Below are positions 1 through 8,950 of a DNA stretch of 36,764 bases, one piece after another. The translations under genes and the position numbers were made by a program. The stretch lies in assembly GCA_014377705.1 (NCBI GenBank), contig JACMPC010000026.1:1-36764 (forward strand), written 5' to 3'. Source of the DNA: Dermatophilaceae bacterium (lineage in GTDB: Bacteria > Actinomycetota > Actinomycetes > Actinomycetales > Dermatophilaceae). Under the pieces are notes generated by a model. That model had not been told where the DNA came from. It saw nothing but the letters and a program-made list of their open reading frames with translations, and ran no database searches. Every line of letters begins with the position of its first letter. The first letter of the stretch is position 1.

Positions 1-96
1 CGTCCAATGCCCGAGCCCCGCAGGGGCGCCATGCTGCCCCCGCTTTTCTGGCTCAGCCGAACATGAGAGCTCCGGACCGGTCTCAATCCCAGGGCG

Positions 97-348
97 TTAT
101 GCCAGGGGGACGCGACGGTTGCTGAGGGCGTTAGTCAGAGCTCGGCGGAGACGGTTGGTGGGCTGGGTGAGGGTGGCCCGGTGGTGGTTGTCCAGCTGCT
201 GCGCTGCTGTGGTGGGCTGCGGGGTGGCTGTCGGGTACATGGCGTACGTGAGGGCGTCGTGTTGTCGGGCGGCGTGCATGTGCGGCTGTTCCTGTCGGGT
301 TCTTGAGGTGTTTGGTTCGGCTCGTCGGTGGCGTCTTGGTGGAGCCAT
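97..348 (-). CDS. Small hypothetical protein
   Basis: I do not recognise this 83-residue reading frame. Its codons mostly end in G or C on the minus strand, which favours it over the overlapping plus-strand frame. The product is basic and rich in Gln, Thr, Arg and His, with no visible membrane segment or signal peptide. The first ATG has no Shine-Dalgarno sequence. An internal ATG at 279 follows an AGGAA-like site, so a 60-residue product (97-279) is possible. It lies downstream of the DUF6907-like gene on the same strand, with a 19-bp palindrome between them. It may be accessory DNA or a remnant. Confidence 0.35.
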   Translation of the reverse strand: MAPPRRHRRAEPNTSRTRQEQPHMHAARQHDALTYAMYPTATPQPTTAAQQLDNHHRATLTQPTNRLRRALTNALSNRRVPLA

Positions 349-367
349 AATCGTACGGGGTGCCGGT

Positions 368-386
368 GGGCGCTTTGAAAGCGCCC
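368..386. promoter_or_regulatory. 19-bp perfect palindrome
   Basis: Arms GGGCGCTTT and AAAGCGCCC flank one central G. The site lies 60 bp after the DUF6907-like gene and 20 bp before the start of the small ORF at 97-348, both on the minus strand. It could be an operator or a short terminator stem. There is no T-run after it on either strand, which slightly favours a protein-binding site. Confidence 0.4.
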
Positions 387-446
387 AGGGCGTGACAGGA
401 AGAGGACCGCCGTCGGTTGGTGGGGCTGGTACTGAGGTTGGCCCGG

Positions 447-716
447 TCAGGCTCTGCGGCTGTCGTCCACCCAGTCGGCGGAGGCGAACAGCGCCCTCGC
501 GACCGATCGTGCGTGCGCCGTGGTCAGGAACTCCTCATGGTCGTTGGACAGGTACACGCCGACGTCGCCCTTCTCGTTCTGCACGGCGGAGACATCTGCC
601 GAGAAACCCTCGTCACCTCGCAGGGGTGGCCAGTGTGGCCCGAAGTGACTGACTGGTCCGGCTTCGCCCTCGGGATGATTGCTGTGGCACCAGCTGGGGC
701 AGTTTGTGGTGGTCAT
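447..716 (-). CDS. DUF6907-like small protein
   Basis: This 89-residue protein begins with a Cys-Pro-x-Trp-Cys motif near residue 6, followed by His residues. It ends in a helical stretch with the pattern AHARSVARALFASADW. That layout (N-terminal CPxWC, middle beta region, C-terminal Ala-rich helix) resembles the actinobacterial DUF6907 family, whose function is unknown. The ATG at 716 was chosen because GAGGG lies just upstream and the CPxWC motif starts right after it. The frame stays open further upstream to 1109, but that stretch has no family resemblance. Genes of this type are often found in accessory actinobacterial DNA, which fits the decayed surroundings. Confidence 0.6.
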   Translation of the reverse strand: MTTTNCPSWCHSNHPEGEAGPVSHFGPHWPPLRGDEGFSADVSAVQNEKGDVGVYLSNDHEEFLTTAHARSVARALFASADWVDDSRRA

Positions 717-873
717 GCCCTCATTCTGCGCCAACCCGACAACCCGCGGCAGATCGGGGGGCGCCAGCCAAGGACGATCGATGGCAGGCCGCGCTCTTGC
801 GCGGGGCAGTGCGTCGGTGGTGCACTCATTTTCTTTACTGTGAAGGTGCGGGACGTCGAAAGCTGAGGTCGCC

Positions 874-1624
874 ATGGACGTTGGACGGCAGGCCCGCGTG
901 GCTGCTAACGCCCGGCCTTTCCTGGTGGCGATGACCGCGGGCCTGCCTGCGGCCTCGACGCTTACAGCCACGTCCACCGGTTCCGCGGTGGCCTTGACCG
1001 GCCCGTCGCCGGGCACCTTCGCCGGTGGCGGCTTCGATGCCTGCTCGGCGCCCGCCCAGGACGTGATGACCGCATGGCTGGCCAGTTCGCCATACCGCGC
1101 GGTGGGCATCTACGTCGGCGGCAACAACCGCTATTGTGCCCACTCCTGCTGACGGCGAGCTGGGTGAGCACCCAGCCCATGACCGGCTGGCACCTGGTGC
1201 CGATCCACCTGGGCCAGCAGCCGTACTGCACCACCGACTCCGTATGCCGGACCGCGGTGCTGACCTACCAGAGCGTCTGGACGGCCCGGCTGCGCGACTA
1301 CGGGTTCCTGTCGGCAGTCTTTCACGGGCTCGCTCTAATCTTCATGTGGGCAACGGAACCGGGTTCGGCGGCGCGACCCGCATCGGCACTGGCTGGGGCT
1401 CCATGAGCTCGATCACCCGGATGGGATATTTCAATCGGGACGCTCACGAGGACGTAGTCGCCCGCGACGGCGCTGGCGCCCTGTGGCTCTATCGCGGCAC
1501 GGGGTCGGGCTTCGCCATGCGCCGGACGATCGGCTCCAGCGGCTGGAACGGCATGCGTGAGATCACCCCTGTCGGTGGCCTCGACGGCGACGGGTACCCC
1601 GACCTGCTCCCGCCGTTGCTGTGA
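874..1624 (+). pseudogene. Decayed DUF1906/FG-GAP secreted protein
   Basis: Three consecutive frames carry pieces of one gene. The first (874 to about 1138) encodes a signal-peptide-like N-terminus, then GGGFDACSAPAQDVMTAWL and YRAVGIYVGG, typical of the Rv2525c-like DUF1906 glycoside-hydrolase-like domain. After a shift near 1138 a second frame continues with LTASWVSTQPMTGWHLVPIH, then jumps to a later part of the domain (AVLTYQSVWTARL), suggesting an internal deletion. A third frame, from about 1340 to 1624, carries FG-GAP/VCBS-like repeats (GNGTGFGG, GDGYPDLL). The start at 874 has GAGG 6 bp upstream. The intact ancestor was probably a secreted cell-wall protein. Assembly errors could also cause the shifts. 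Confidence 0.7.
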
Positions 1625-1641
1625 CGGGGCGGGCGACGTAC

Positions 1642-1656
1642 CGGCGCTTCGAGCGC
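1642..1656. terminator. Short hairpin between converging genes
   Basis: GGCGCT and AGCGCC form a perfect 6-bp stem with a TCG loop. It lies just after the pseudogene and 75 bp beyond the malic enzyme stop, so it could end transcription from either side. No T-run is present. Confidence 0.35.
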
Positions 1657-1730
1657 CAGCGTCCCCGCCTGATCAGCCGCAGCCGGGCGAGTCGCCGGGG
1701 AGCGGTGTGCTCAGCAGTCGCCGGGGGCAC

Positions 1731-3119
<1,389 letters not shown>

Positions 3120-3126
3120 GAAATCT

Positions 3127-3160
3127 CCTGTGCGGGACGGTTCGCCTGTGCGGGACGGTT
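3127..3160. repeat. Two 16-bp direct repeats before malic enzyme
   Basis: CCTGTGCGGGACGGTT occurs at 3127-3142 and again, identically, at 3145-3160, a period of 18 bp. On the coding strand the repeats end right at the ribosome binding site of the malic enzyme gene. The period is near two helical turns, so two copies of a regulator could bind side by side; a simple recent duplication is the alternative. Confidence 0.6.
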
Positions 3161-3172
3161 CTGTTGCGGATT

Positions 3173-3997
3173 CTAGCTACGGATTGTCGTGTCGGTCGCC
3201 AGGGCCAGCGTCCCGGCGATGGTCAGGACGAATCCGACTGCCGCCACCAGGGTGAATCCCGGGCGTGTCGCGTCCCCGAGGAAAGCCAGCCCGATGCCTG
3301 CCGGAACGATGGTTTCCACGGCGAATGTCAGGGCGGTGACACTGGTCACGGATCCTCGCTGGAGAGCAGTCGTGAACAGGAGCATCCCGAGCAGACCCAG
3401 GGCGATGATCGCCCAAAGCCCCGGGTCGGCCCCTACCTGCCACAGCGGACTGGGCACGGTCAGGCTGCGTGCCGCGACGGCCACGACGGTGAAGGACAGG
3501 CCGGCGAGCAGAGCCAGCGCCGGTGCGCCCGCGGGTCCGTGACCGCGGGCGGCGAGCATCCCTGCGGCTCCCAGCACGATCACCGAGGCGAGCATCGCCC
3601 ATCGGACCCCCGGTGTCAGCGGGGTGCCCTGCTCTGCTTGCGCGGAGGAGGCGAGCAGCAGTAGCCCGGCGCCGAGAACGATGAGCGAGGCGATCTCCCG
3701 ACTGCGCAGTCGGACGCCGATGGTCGCCGATATCACGGCGGTGACTCCAACGCTTGCGGCCACCGCAGACTGCACGAAGAACAGGGGCAGTGTCCGCAGC
3801 GCCACCAGGGACGCGAGGAAGGCGGCCAGGTCGAGAGCCAGTCCTGATACATAGGGTGCTGATCGGGCCAGACGCACGAGCAGTCGAGGATCGAGGCCTG
3901 AGCCGGACTCTGCCCTGCGTGCGGCAACGCTCTGCAGAACCGAGGCGCAGCCGTAGCCCACGGCCGCGAACAACGCACACGCCATGCCCAGAAACAT
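3173..3997 (-). CDS. EamA/DMT-like multi-pass membrane protein
   Basis: The 274-residue protein has about nine hydrophobic segments spread over its length, separated by short charged loops. This matches the drug/metabolite transporter (EamA) fold with a reduced helix number, as in many actinobacterial proteins annotated as DMT family or integral membrane proteins. The substrate cannot be read from the sequence. The ATG at 3997 is preceded by CAGACT six bases upstream, a weak TANNNT-like box, and no clear Shine-Dalgarno sequence. The stop lies 53 bp before malic enzyme on the same strand, so the two may be co-transcribed. Assignment to the superfamily is likely; a specific role is not. Confidence 0.7.
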   Translation of the reverse strand: MFLGMACALFAAVGYGCASVLQSVAARRAESGSGLDPRLLVRLARSAPYVSGLALDLAAFLASLVALRTLPLFFVQSAVAASVGVTAVISATIGVRLRSREIASLIVLGAGLLLLASSAQAEQGTPLTPGVRWAMLASVIVLGAAGMLAARGHGPAGAPALALLAGLSFTVVAVAARSLTVPSPLWQVGADPGLWAIIALGLLGMLLFTTALQRGSVTSVTALTFAVETIVPAGIGLAFLGDATRPGFTLVAAVGFVLTIAGTLALATDTTIRS

Positions 3998-4107
3998 GCA
4001 AGCAGTCTGCCTCAGCGGCGAGCAGCTCCGCGCCCGGCGCCTGAGGACCGCTGCAACCCAGCCCGTCCCAGGGGTAAGCGACCACAGATCCGGTCACACG
4101 GCGAGGC

Positions 4108-4113
4108 TAGGGT
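4108..4113 (+). promoter_or_regulatory. -10 box for leaderless HNH gene
   Basis: TAGGGT fits TANNNT and ends six bases before the GTG at 4120, the geometry of an actinobacterial leaderless transcript. No Shine-Dalgarno sequence precedes that GTG. Confidence 0.5.
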
Positions 4114-4119
4114 GGCAAG

Positions 4120-4863
4120 GTGCCCTTCAAGTGCCTGTCCCGCAGGGGTTTCAGCCGGATGGGCCGGATACTGGCATCTGCCACGTTGATTGCTTCGGCC
4201 GGTGCTTGCACCCTTCCGCAGCCCGCCGGTAGCGCGTCGGCGCCACTGCCTGAGACCTCCATGTCGGACGTCAAGGCGGGTCCTGCTCTCGACTGGCTGG
4301 CCACCCTCGCGGTCAGGGGACGCGCGCCGAGAACGGGCTATGACCGCGCCCTCTTCGGACAGGCATGGGCGGATGTCGACCGCAACGGCTGCGACACCCG
4401 CAACGACGTCCTGGCGCGCGACCTCGCGGCGGAGGAGACCAGGCCCGGGACCCACGGCTGCATCATCCTCTCGGGTACTCTGCGCGACCCCTACACGGGT
4501 ACGACGATCGCGTTCGTCCGTGGTCAGGGCACCTCCGGCAAGGTTCAGATCGACCATGTCGTGGCGCTCTCCGACGCCTGGCAGAAGGGCGCCCAGCAGT
4601 GGACGACGCAGCGGCGCACAGCCCTGGCGAACGATGCGCTCAACCTGCTCGCGGTCGACGGGCTGACCAACCAGCGCAAGAGCGACGGCGACGCGGCCAC
4701 CTGGCTGCCACCCAGCAAGGCCTACCGCTGCTCGTATGCCGCACGGCAGATCGCGGTCAAGGCGAAGTACGGGCTCTGGGTCACCAGGGCGGAGCGTGAC
4801 GCGCTCGGCCGGATCCTGGCGACCTGTCCGTCCCAGGGGCTGCCGGCAGCGATGAGTCGTTGA
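4120..4863 (+). CDS. Secreted HNH endonuclease family (DUF1524-like) lipoprotein
   Basis: This 247-residue protein carries an N-terminal hydrophobic stretch ending in ASAGAC (Cys 30), which looks like a lipobox. It is probably anchored outside the membrane. The mature part contains IDHVVALSDAWQKGAQQW, ALANDALNLLAV and TNQRKSDGDAATWLPP, the pattern of the His-Asn-His (GmrSD C-terminal, DUF1524) nuclease fold. Asp-His of IDHV and Asn of NLLAVDG are candidate catalytic residues. The GTG at 4120 is chosen because of the TAGGGT box six bases upstream; an ATG at 4162 after AGGGG would give a more compact lipoprotein signal. No immunity or partner gene is adjacent. Nutritional DNA degradation is a guess. 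Confidence 0.8.
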   Translation: MPFKCLSRRGFSRMGRILASATLIASAGACTLPQPAGSASAPLPETSMSDVKAGPALDWLATLAVRGRAPRTGYDRALFGQAWADVDRNGCDTRNDVLARDLAAEETRPGTHGCIILSGTLRDPYTGTTIAFVRGQGTSGKVQIDHVVALSDAWQKGAQQWTTQRRTALANDALNLLAVDGLTNQRKSDGDAATWLPPSKAYRCSYAARQIAVKAKYGLWVTRAERDALGRILATCPSQGLPAAMSR

Positions 4864-5188
4864 GCGAGGCCGGGGCCCGGACCGTCCTCGGTCCGGATCC
4901 TTGCAGCACGGCTTCGGGCGGTGCCTTCGCCGAGGCATCGAGCTCTAGTCCTGCGCTCACTGGTGCACCACCTCCTGAAGCATCTCCAGGACGCGTTTGA
5001 TGCCACCATCACGGGATCGAACGAAGCGCTCATCATGCTTCGCCATTCGCCCCACATCGCTTTTGAGAGACAAGGAGCTGCCGAATCGTGACACGCCGGA
5101 GTCCTTCCCGAACCTCAGGATTTCATGCCGCTGGTGACTCTGTGGCAGATGTCAGCCCACCGGGAAGGACGGCGCGCCGGTCAGCTGC
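4864..5188. other. Gap with no confident gene
   Basis: These 325 bases lie between the HNH gene and the converging CCC1 gene. A hairpin sits at 4877-4896. A plus-strand frame from GTG 4963 to 5091 encodes about 42 residues beginning VHHLLKHLQDAFDA, with moderate third-position GC. I recognise nothing in it and it lacks a ribosome binding site. It may be the tail of a lost gene. Confidence 0.4.
4877..4896 (+). terminator. Hairpin after HNH gene
   Basis: CCGGACCG and CGGTCCGG form an 8-bp stem with a TCCT loop, starting 13 bp after the HNH stop codon. It lacks a strong T-run, which is common for actinobacterial terminators. Confidence 0.55.
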
Positions 5189-5908
5189 TCAGATGGCTCG
5201 CCCGACCAGGGTGCCGATGCCGTAGGTGACCGCCATGGCCAGGAGCCCTCCCAGGACGTTTCGCAGCACCGGACGGAGCCAGTGAGCCTGACCCAGCCGC
5301 GCGCTCACCACACCGGTGAGCATCAGGGCGAGCGCGACCGCGACGACAGTGAACACCACCCGGATCCTGGTCGGGGCGAAAGCAATCGCCAGCAGCGGCA
5401 GCAGAGCGCCGACCACGAAGGACAGGAAGGACGCCCAGGCGGCGTGTCCGGGGTGGGCCAGCGCGTTGGGGTCGATGCCCAGCTCCACCTCCGCGTGCGC
5501 CGCCAGGGCGTCGACGGCGGTCAGCTGTTCCGCGACGCTCTGGGCCACCTCGGGAGTCAACCCTTTGGCGGCATACATGCCGACCAGCTCGGCGAGCTCC
5601 TCGTCGGGGGTCTCGCGCAGCTCGCGTCGTTCCTTGGCCAGCAGCGCCCTCTCGCTGTCGCGCTGGCTGCTGACCGAGACGAACTCGCCGACGGCCATCG
5701 ACATGGCGCCGGCGCTGAGCCCGGCGATCCCGGCTGTGACGATCGGCACCGTCTGGTTGGTCGCGCCGGCCACCCCGATCACGATGCCGGCGGTCGAGAC
5801 GATCCCGTCATTGGCGCCCAGGACGCCGGCGCGCAGCCGGTTCAGCCGGCCGGCCATCCCCGCCCGGTGCGGCTCGTCATGGTCGAAGCTCTCCGGCGTC
5901 GCCGTCAT
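5189..5908 (-). CDS. VIT1/CCC1 family iron/manganese transporter
   Basis: The 239-residue protein belongs to the CCC1/VIT1 family, which exports or stores Fe2+ or Mn2+. Near residues 20-60 it shows GRLNRLRAGVLGANDGIVST and the GAMSMAVGEFVSVSSQRD signature, with Met, Gly and Glu residues that line the metal path in the family. A charged Glu-rich cytoplasmic loop follows (KERRELRETPDEELAEL), then three further hydrophobic segments to the C-terminus. The start at 5908 overlaps the stop of the upstream pterin dehydratase gene as ATGA, so translation is probably coupled. A longer frame upstream to 6163 is only read-through of the neighbour. Confidence 0.88.
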   Translation of the reverse strand: MTATPESFDHDEPHRAGMAGRLNRLRAGVLGANDGIVSTAGIVIGVAGATNQTVPIVTAGIAGLSAGAMSMAVGEFVSVSSQRDSERALLAKERRELRETPDEELAELVGMYAAKGLTPEVAQSVAEQLTAVDALAAHAEVELGIDPNALAHPGHAAWASFLSFVVGALLPLLAIAFAPTRIRVVFTVVAVALALMLTGVVSARLGQAHWLRPVLRNVLGGLLAMAVTYGIGTLVGRAI

Positions 5909-6219
5909 CTCGCTTCCCCGGCGGTCGCTTCGAGCTGGGCGGCCGCCTGTGAGATCCGGTGTGCCAGCTCGATGTCCAGCTGGGTCAGGCCACCTTCGGA
6001 ATGAGTCGACAACCTCCAGTGGGTGACCTTCCAGCGCAGGTCGACGTCGGGGTGGTGACCCATCTGCTCGGCCTCGTCGCCGGCCTCCACGATCAGCCGC
6101 ACTGCTGCGGGGAAGTCGGGCGCATCGTAGGAGGCCACCAGGCTCACGCCGTCGCGGCGCCATCCCGGCAGGTCGCCCAACTGCCGGGTGATCTCCTCGT
6201 CGCTCAAGAGTCGGCTCAT
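5905..6219 (-). CDS. Pterin-4a-carbinolamine dehydratase
   Basis: The 104-residue protein matches the PCD/DCoH family, which dehydrates 4a-hydroxytetrahydrobiopterin during cofactor recycling for aromatic amino acid hydroxylases. It fits the family pattern exactly: E-x3-H-H-P (EQMGHHP), then W after five residues, H after nine more, and D eight further (residues about 50-83). No aromatic hydroxylase is seen in this window, and in bacteria this family may also act in molybdopterin metabolism or folate recycling. TAAGGT ends six bases before the ATG, suggesting a leaderless transcript. It overlaps the CCC1 transporter gene by ATGA. Confidence 0.9.
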   Translation of the reverse strand: MSRLLSDEEITRQLGDLPGWRRDGVSLVASYDAPDFPAAVRLIVEAGDEAEQMGHHPDVDLRWKVTHWRLSTHSEGGLTQLDIELAHRISQAAAQLEATAGEAR

Positions 6220-6225
6220 GCTCTT

Positions 6226-6231
6226 ACCTTA
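6226..6231 (-). promoter_or_regulatory. -10 box for leaderless pterin dehydratase
   Basis: On the minus strand TAAGGT (TANNNT) ends six bases before the ATG at 6219. It could drive the two-gene dehydratase and CCC1 transporter operon. Confidence 0.45.
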
Positions 6232-6307
6232 AAACCTCGTGAGCCTGTGTGGGGGCGGGTACTCATTCATCGCGGCAACCGGAAGGGCGGCAGACTGTCC
6301 CGTGATC

Positions 6308-6736
6308 ATGAATACCCACCGCAGAACTCCCAGGCTCGTCGTCGGCGCGGCGATCGTCGACGACCTCATCCGGCCGTCCACCGTCCTCGGTGGCCGCCGC
6401 ACGGAGCCCCCGTCGCTGGCCGGCGGGTGGGAGCTGCCCGGCGGCAAGGTCGAGCCGGGGGAGCTGCCGCGGGATGCGCTGCACCGCGAGATCCGTGAGG
6501 AGCTCGGGGTCGAGATCGAGCTCGGCCCGATGGTGGAGGGTCCCCTGGCCGGTGCCTGGCCGCTCGGCGAGGACTATGTGATGCAGGTCTGGCTGGCCAG
6601 GATCACCGCTGGGGAGCCTCGCCCCCTGGAGGGCCACGACCAGCTGCGGGTGCTCACGAGGGCAGGGCTGTATGGTGTGGGCTGGCTTCCAGCCGACCTG
6701 CCGATCATGGCGGCGGTCGCCGCGCTGATGGTCTGA
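6308..6736 (+). CDS. Nudix hydrolase (MutT-like)
   Basis: The 142-residue protein contains a complete Nudix box, G-x5-E-x7-REIREELGV (residues about 43-65), which binds Mg2+ and cleaves nucleoside diphosphate-linked substrates. The preceding ELPGGK and the small size resemble MutT-type sanitising enzymes for oxidised dNTPs, but substrate cannot be deduced. The ATG at 6308 is chosen as start; a GTG at 6302 in the same frame is an equal alternative. GGAAGG lies rather far upstream, and CAGACT is a weak -10-like box near the GTG. The gene is transcribed away from the dehydratase gene and stops 73 bp before typA. Confidence 0.88.
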   Translation: MNTHRRTPRLVVGAAIVDDLIRPSTVLGGRRTEPPSLAGGWELPGGKVEPGELPRDALHREIREELGVEIELGPMVEGPLAGAWPLGEDYVMQVWLARITAGEPRPLEGHDQLRVLTRAGLYGVGWLPADLPIMAAVAALMV

Positions 6737-6796
6737 ACGGCTCCCGGCGCCTTGAGCGTGCGCGTGGTCATTTACGCGCCCAATTACTGAGAGAAT

Positions 6797-6802
6797 TAGC
6801 CT
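6797..6802 (+). promoter_or_regulatory. -10 box for leaderless typA
   Basis: TAGCCT ends seven bases before the ATG at 6810. The earlier ATG at 6804 lies only one base after this box and could not be a leaderless start from it. Confidence 0.45.
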
Positions 6803-6809
6803 CATGCCC

Positions 6810-8708
6810 ATGCAGACCCGCGGTGACATCCGCAACGTTGCCATCGTCGCCCACGTCGACCACGGAAAGACCACCCTCGTCGACGCCATGCTCTGGCAGT
6901 CCGGAGCCTTCGGTGCCCACCAGCACGTCGACGAGCGAGCGATGGACTCCGGTGACCTCGAACGCGAGAAGGGCATCACCATCCTCGCCAAGAACACCGC
7001 GGTGAGATATACGGGTCCCGCCGCGGAGAAGTCGGGTCACCCCGGCGGTGTCACCGTCAATATCATCGACACCCCCGGGCACGCCGACTTCGGTGGCGAG
7101 GTCGAGCGCGGTCTTTCCATGGTGGACGGCGTCGTCCTGCTCGTCGACGCTTCTGAGGGGCCGCTCCCGCAGACCCGTTTCGTCCTGCGCAAGGCGCTCG
7201 CGGCGAAGCTCCCGGTCATCCTGTGCATCAACAAGGTCGACCGCCCCGACTCCCGCATCGCGGAGGTCGTCGACGAGACCTATGAGCTGTTCATGGACCT
7301 GCTGGATGACGCCACCATGGCAACGTCGCTGCTTGACTTCCCGATCGTGTACGCCTCGGCCCGAGCCGGGCGCGCCTCGCTGACCCGCCCCGAGAATGGT
7401 GGCATGCCGGACGAGGCGACCCTCGAGTCGCTCTTCGCGGCGATCCTGGAGACCATCCCGGCGCCCGTGTACGACGACGAGGCGCCCTTGCAGGCCCACG
7501 TCACCAACCTGGACGCCTCGCCCTTCCTGGGTCGTCTGGCGCTCTGCCGCGTCTACAACGGCACCATCAAGAAAGGCCAGCAGGCCGCCTGGTGCCGGGC
7601 CGACGGCACGGTCGAGCGGGTCAAGATCACCGAGCTCCTGATGACCGAGGCACTCGAGCGCAAGCCCGTCGACAGCGCGGGTCCTGGAGACATCATCGCG
7701 CTGGCCGGCATCCCCGAGATCACCATCGGTGAGACGCTGACCGACCCGGACAACCCGATCCCCCTGCCGATGATCACCGTCGACGAGCCGGCGATCTCGA
7801 TGACAATCGGTACCAACACCTCACCCCTGGTCGGGCGGACCAAGGGCACCAAGGTCACGGCACGGCTGATCAAGGACCGCATCGACCGCGAGCTGGTCGG
7901 CAACGTCTCGATCCGGGTCCTGCCCACCGAGACCCCCAACGCCTGGGAGGTGCAGGGTCGTGGTGAGCTGGCGCTGGCCATCCTTGTCGAGCAGATGCGT
8001 CGCGAGGGTTACGAGATGACGGTCGGCAAGCCGCAGGTGGTCACCCGCCAGATCGACGGCAAGGTTCACGAGCCGTTCGAGCGCCTCACCATCGATGCTC
8101 CCGAGGAGTACCTCGGCGCGATCACCCAGCTGCTGGCCGTCCGCAAGGGCCGGATGGAGCAGATGACCAACCACGGCACCGGCTGGGTGCGGATGGAGTT
8201 CGTCGTTCCCTCGCGCGGGCTCATCGGCTTCCGGACCGAGTTCCTCACCGACACCCGTGGCACCGGCATCGCCAACCACGTGTTCGAGGACTACGAGCCG
8301 TGGGTGGGTGAGCTCAAGACCCGGCAGAACGGCTCGCTGGTGGCCGACCGCACAGGTGCGGCGACGTCATACGCGATGTTCAACCTGCAGGAGCGCGGTG
8401 CCATGTTCCTGGAGCCGACCATCGAGGTCTACGAGGGGATGATCGTCGGTGAGAACTCCCGCGTGGAGGACATGGACGTCAACATCTGCAAGGAGCGCAA
8501 GCTCACCAACGTTCGTTCCGCAACCTCTGAGGTGCTCGAGCGGCTGGTCCCGTCGCGCAAGCTGAGCCTGGAGCAGGCGCTGGAGTTCTGCCGCGAGGAC
8601 GAGTGCGTGGAGGTCACCCCGGTCGCTGTCCGCATCCGCAAACTGGTCCTCCCCCAGCATGAGCGGGCACGCACCGCGGCGCGGGCCAAGACGGCGGCCA
8701 AGTCCTGA
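6810..8708 (+). CDS. typA: Translational GTPase TypA/BipA
   Basis: The 632-residue protein is a ribosome-binding GTPase of the EF-G type, involved in ribosome assembly and stress adaptation. Near the N-terminus it has the P-loop AHVDHGKTT, switch I region [22 protein letters not shown] and NKVD. Domain II, the EF-G-like domains and the BipA C-terminal region ([36 protein letters not shown]) follow. The start at 6810 gives MQTRGDIRN, in line with typical actinobacterial TypA N-termini, and places TAGCCT seven bases upstream. A start at 6804 would add two residues. A strong hairpin follows the stop. In mycobacteria typA (Rv1165) also precedes lpqW and mshB. Confidence 0.97.
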   Translation: MQTRGDIRNVAIVAHVDHGKTTLVDAMLWQSGAFGAHQHVDERAMDSGDLEREKGITILAKNTAVRYTGPAAEKSGHPGGVTVNIIDTPGHADFGGEVERGLSMVDGVVLLVDASEGPLPQTRFVLRKALAAKLPVILCINKVDRPDSRIAEVVDETYELFMDLLDDATMATSLLDFPIVYASARAGRASLTRPENGGMPDEATLESLFAAILETIPAPVYDDEAPLQAHVTNLDASPFLGRLALCRVYNGTIKKGQQAAWCRADGTVERVKITELLMTEALERKPVDSAGPGDIIALAGIPEITIGETLTDPDNPIPLPMITVDEPAISMTIGTNTSPLVGRTKGTKVTARLIKDRIDRELVGNVSIRVLPTETPNAWEVQGRGELALAILVEQMRREGYEMTVGKPQVVTRQIDGKVHEPFERLTIDAPEEYLGAITQLLAVRKGRMEQMTNHGTGWVRMEFVVPSRGLIGFRTEFLTDTRGTGIANHVFEDYEPWVGELKTRQNGSLVADRTGAATSYAMFNLQERGAMFLEPTIEVYEGMIVGENSRVEDMDVNICKERKLTNVRSATSEVLERLVPSRKLSLEQALEFCREDECVEVTPVAVRIRKLVLPQHERARTAARAKTAAKS

Positions 8709-8724
8709 TCCCGTCTTGAACGCC

Positions 8725-8763
8725 CGGCAAACCCCCGAGACTTCTGTTTTCGGGGGTTTGCCG
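8725..8763 (+). terminator. Strong terminator after typA
   Basis: CGGCAAACCCCCGA (8725-8738) pairs perfectly with TCGGGGGTTTGCCG (8750-8763), a 14-bp stem with an 11-base loop, starting 16 bp after the typA stop. There is no T-run after it. Confidence 0.85.
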
Positions 8764-8950
8764 CACTCCGGCAGGTTCACGCAGGGAGGCCGATCGGACG
8801 CACCCCTCGGCTCAGGTTCGCCTGTCCGTCGAGGTGGAGCCCGGGCACCGGTTGGCCAATAATCTCGCCGGGCGGCGTAGCCTTATGTAGCGTCGAGAAG
8901 GGTCGGCCACGAGCGACACCGGCCAACCCACCCGAGGGAGCTACCAGTTT

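Noticed and set aside
15-27. GCCCC-GCA-GGGGC hairpin at the left edge
   Set aside because: A five-base GC stem is expected by chance in DNA of this composition and has no context.
4722-5057. 111-residue minus-strand frame after the HNH gene
   Set aside because: Half of it is antisense to the HNH gene, and it has poor codon bias and no ribosome binding site.
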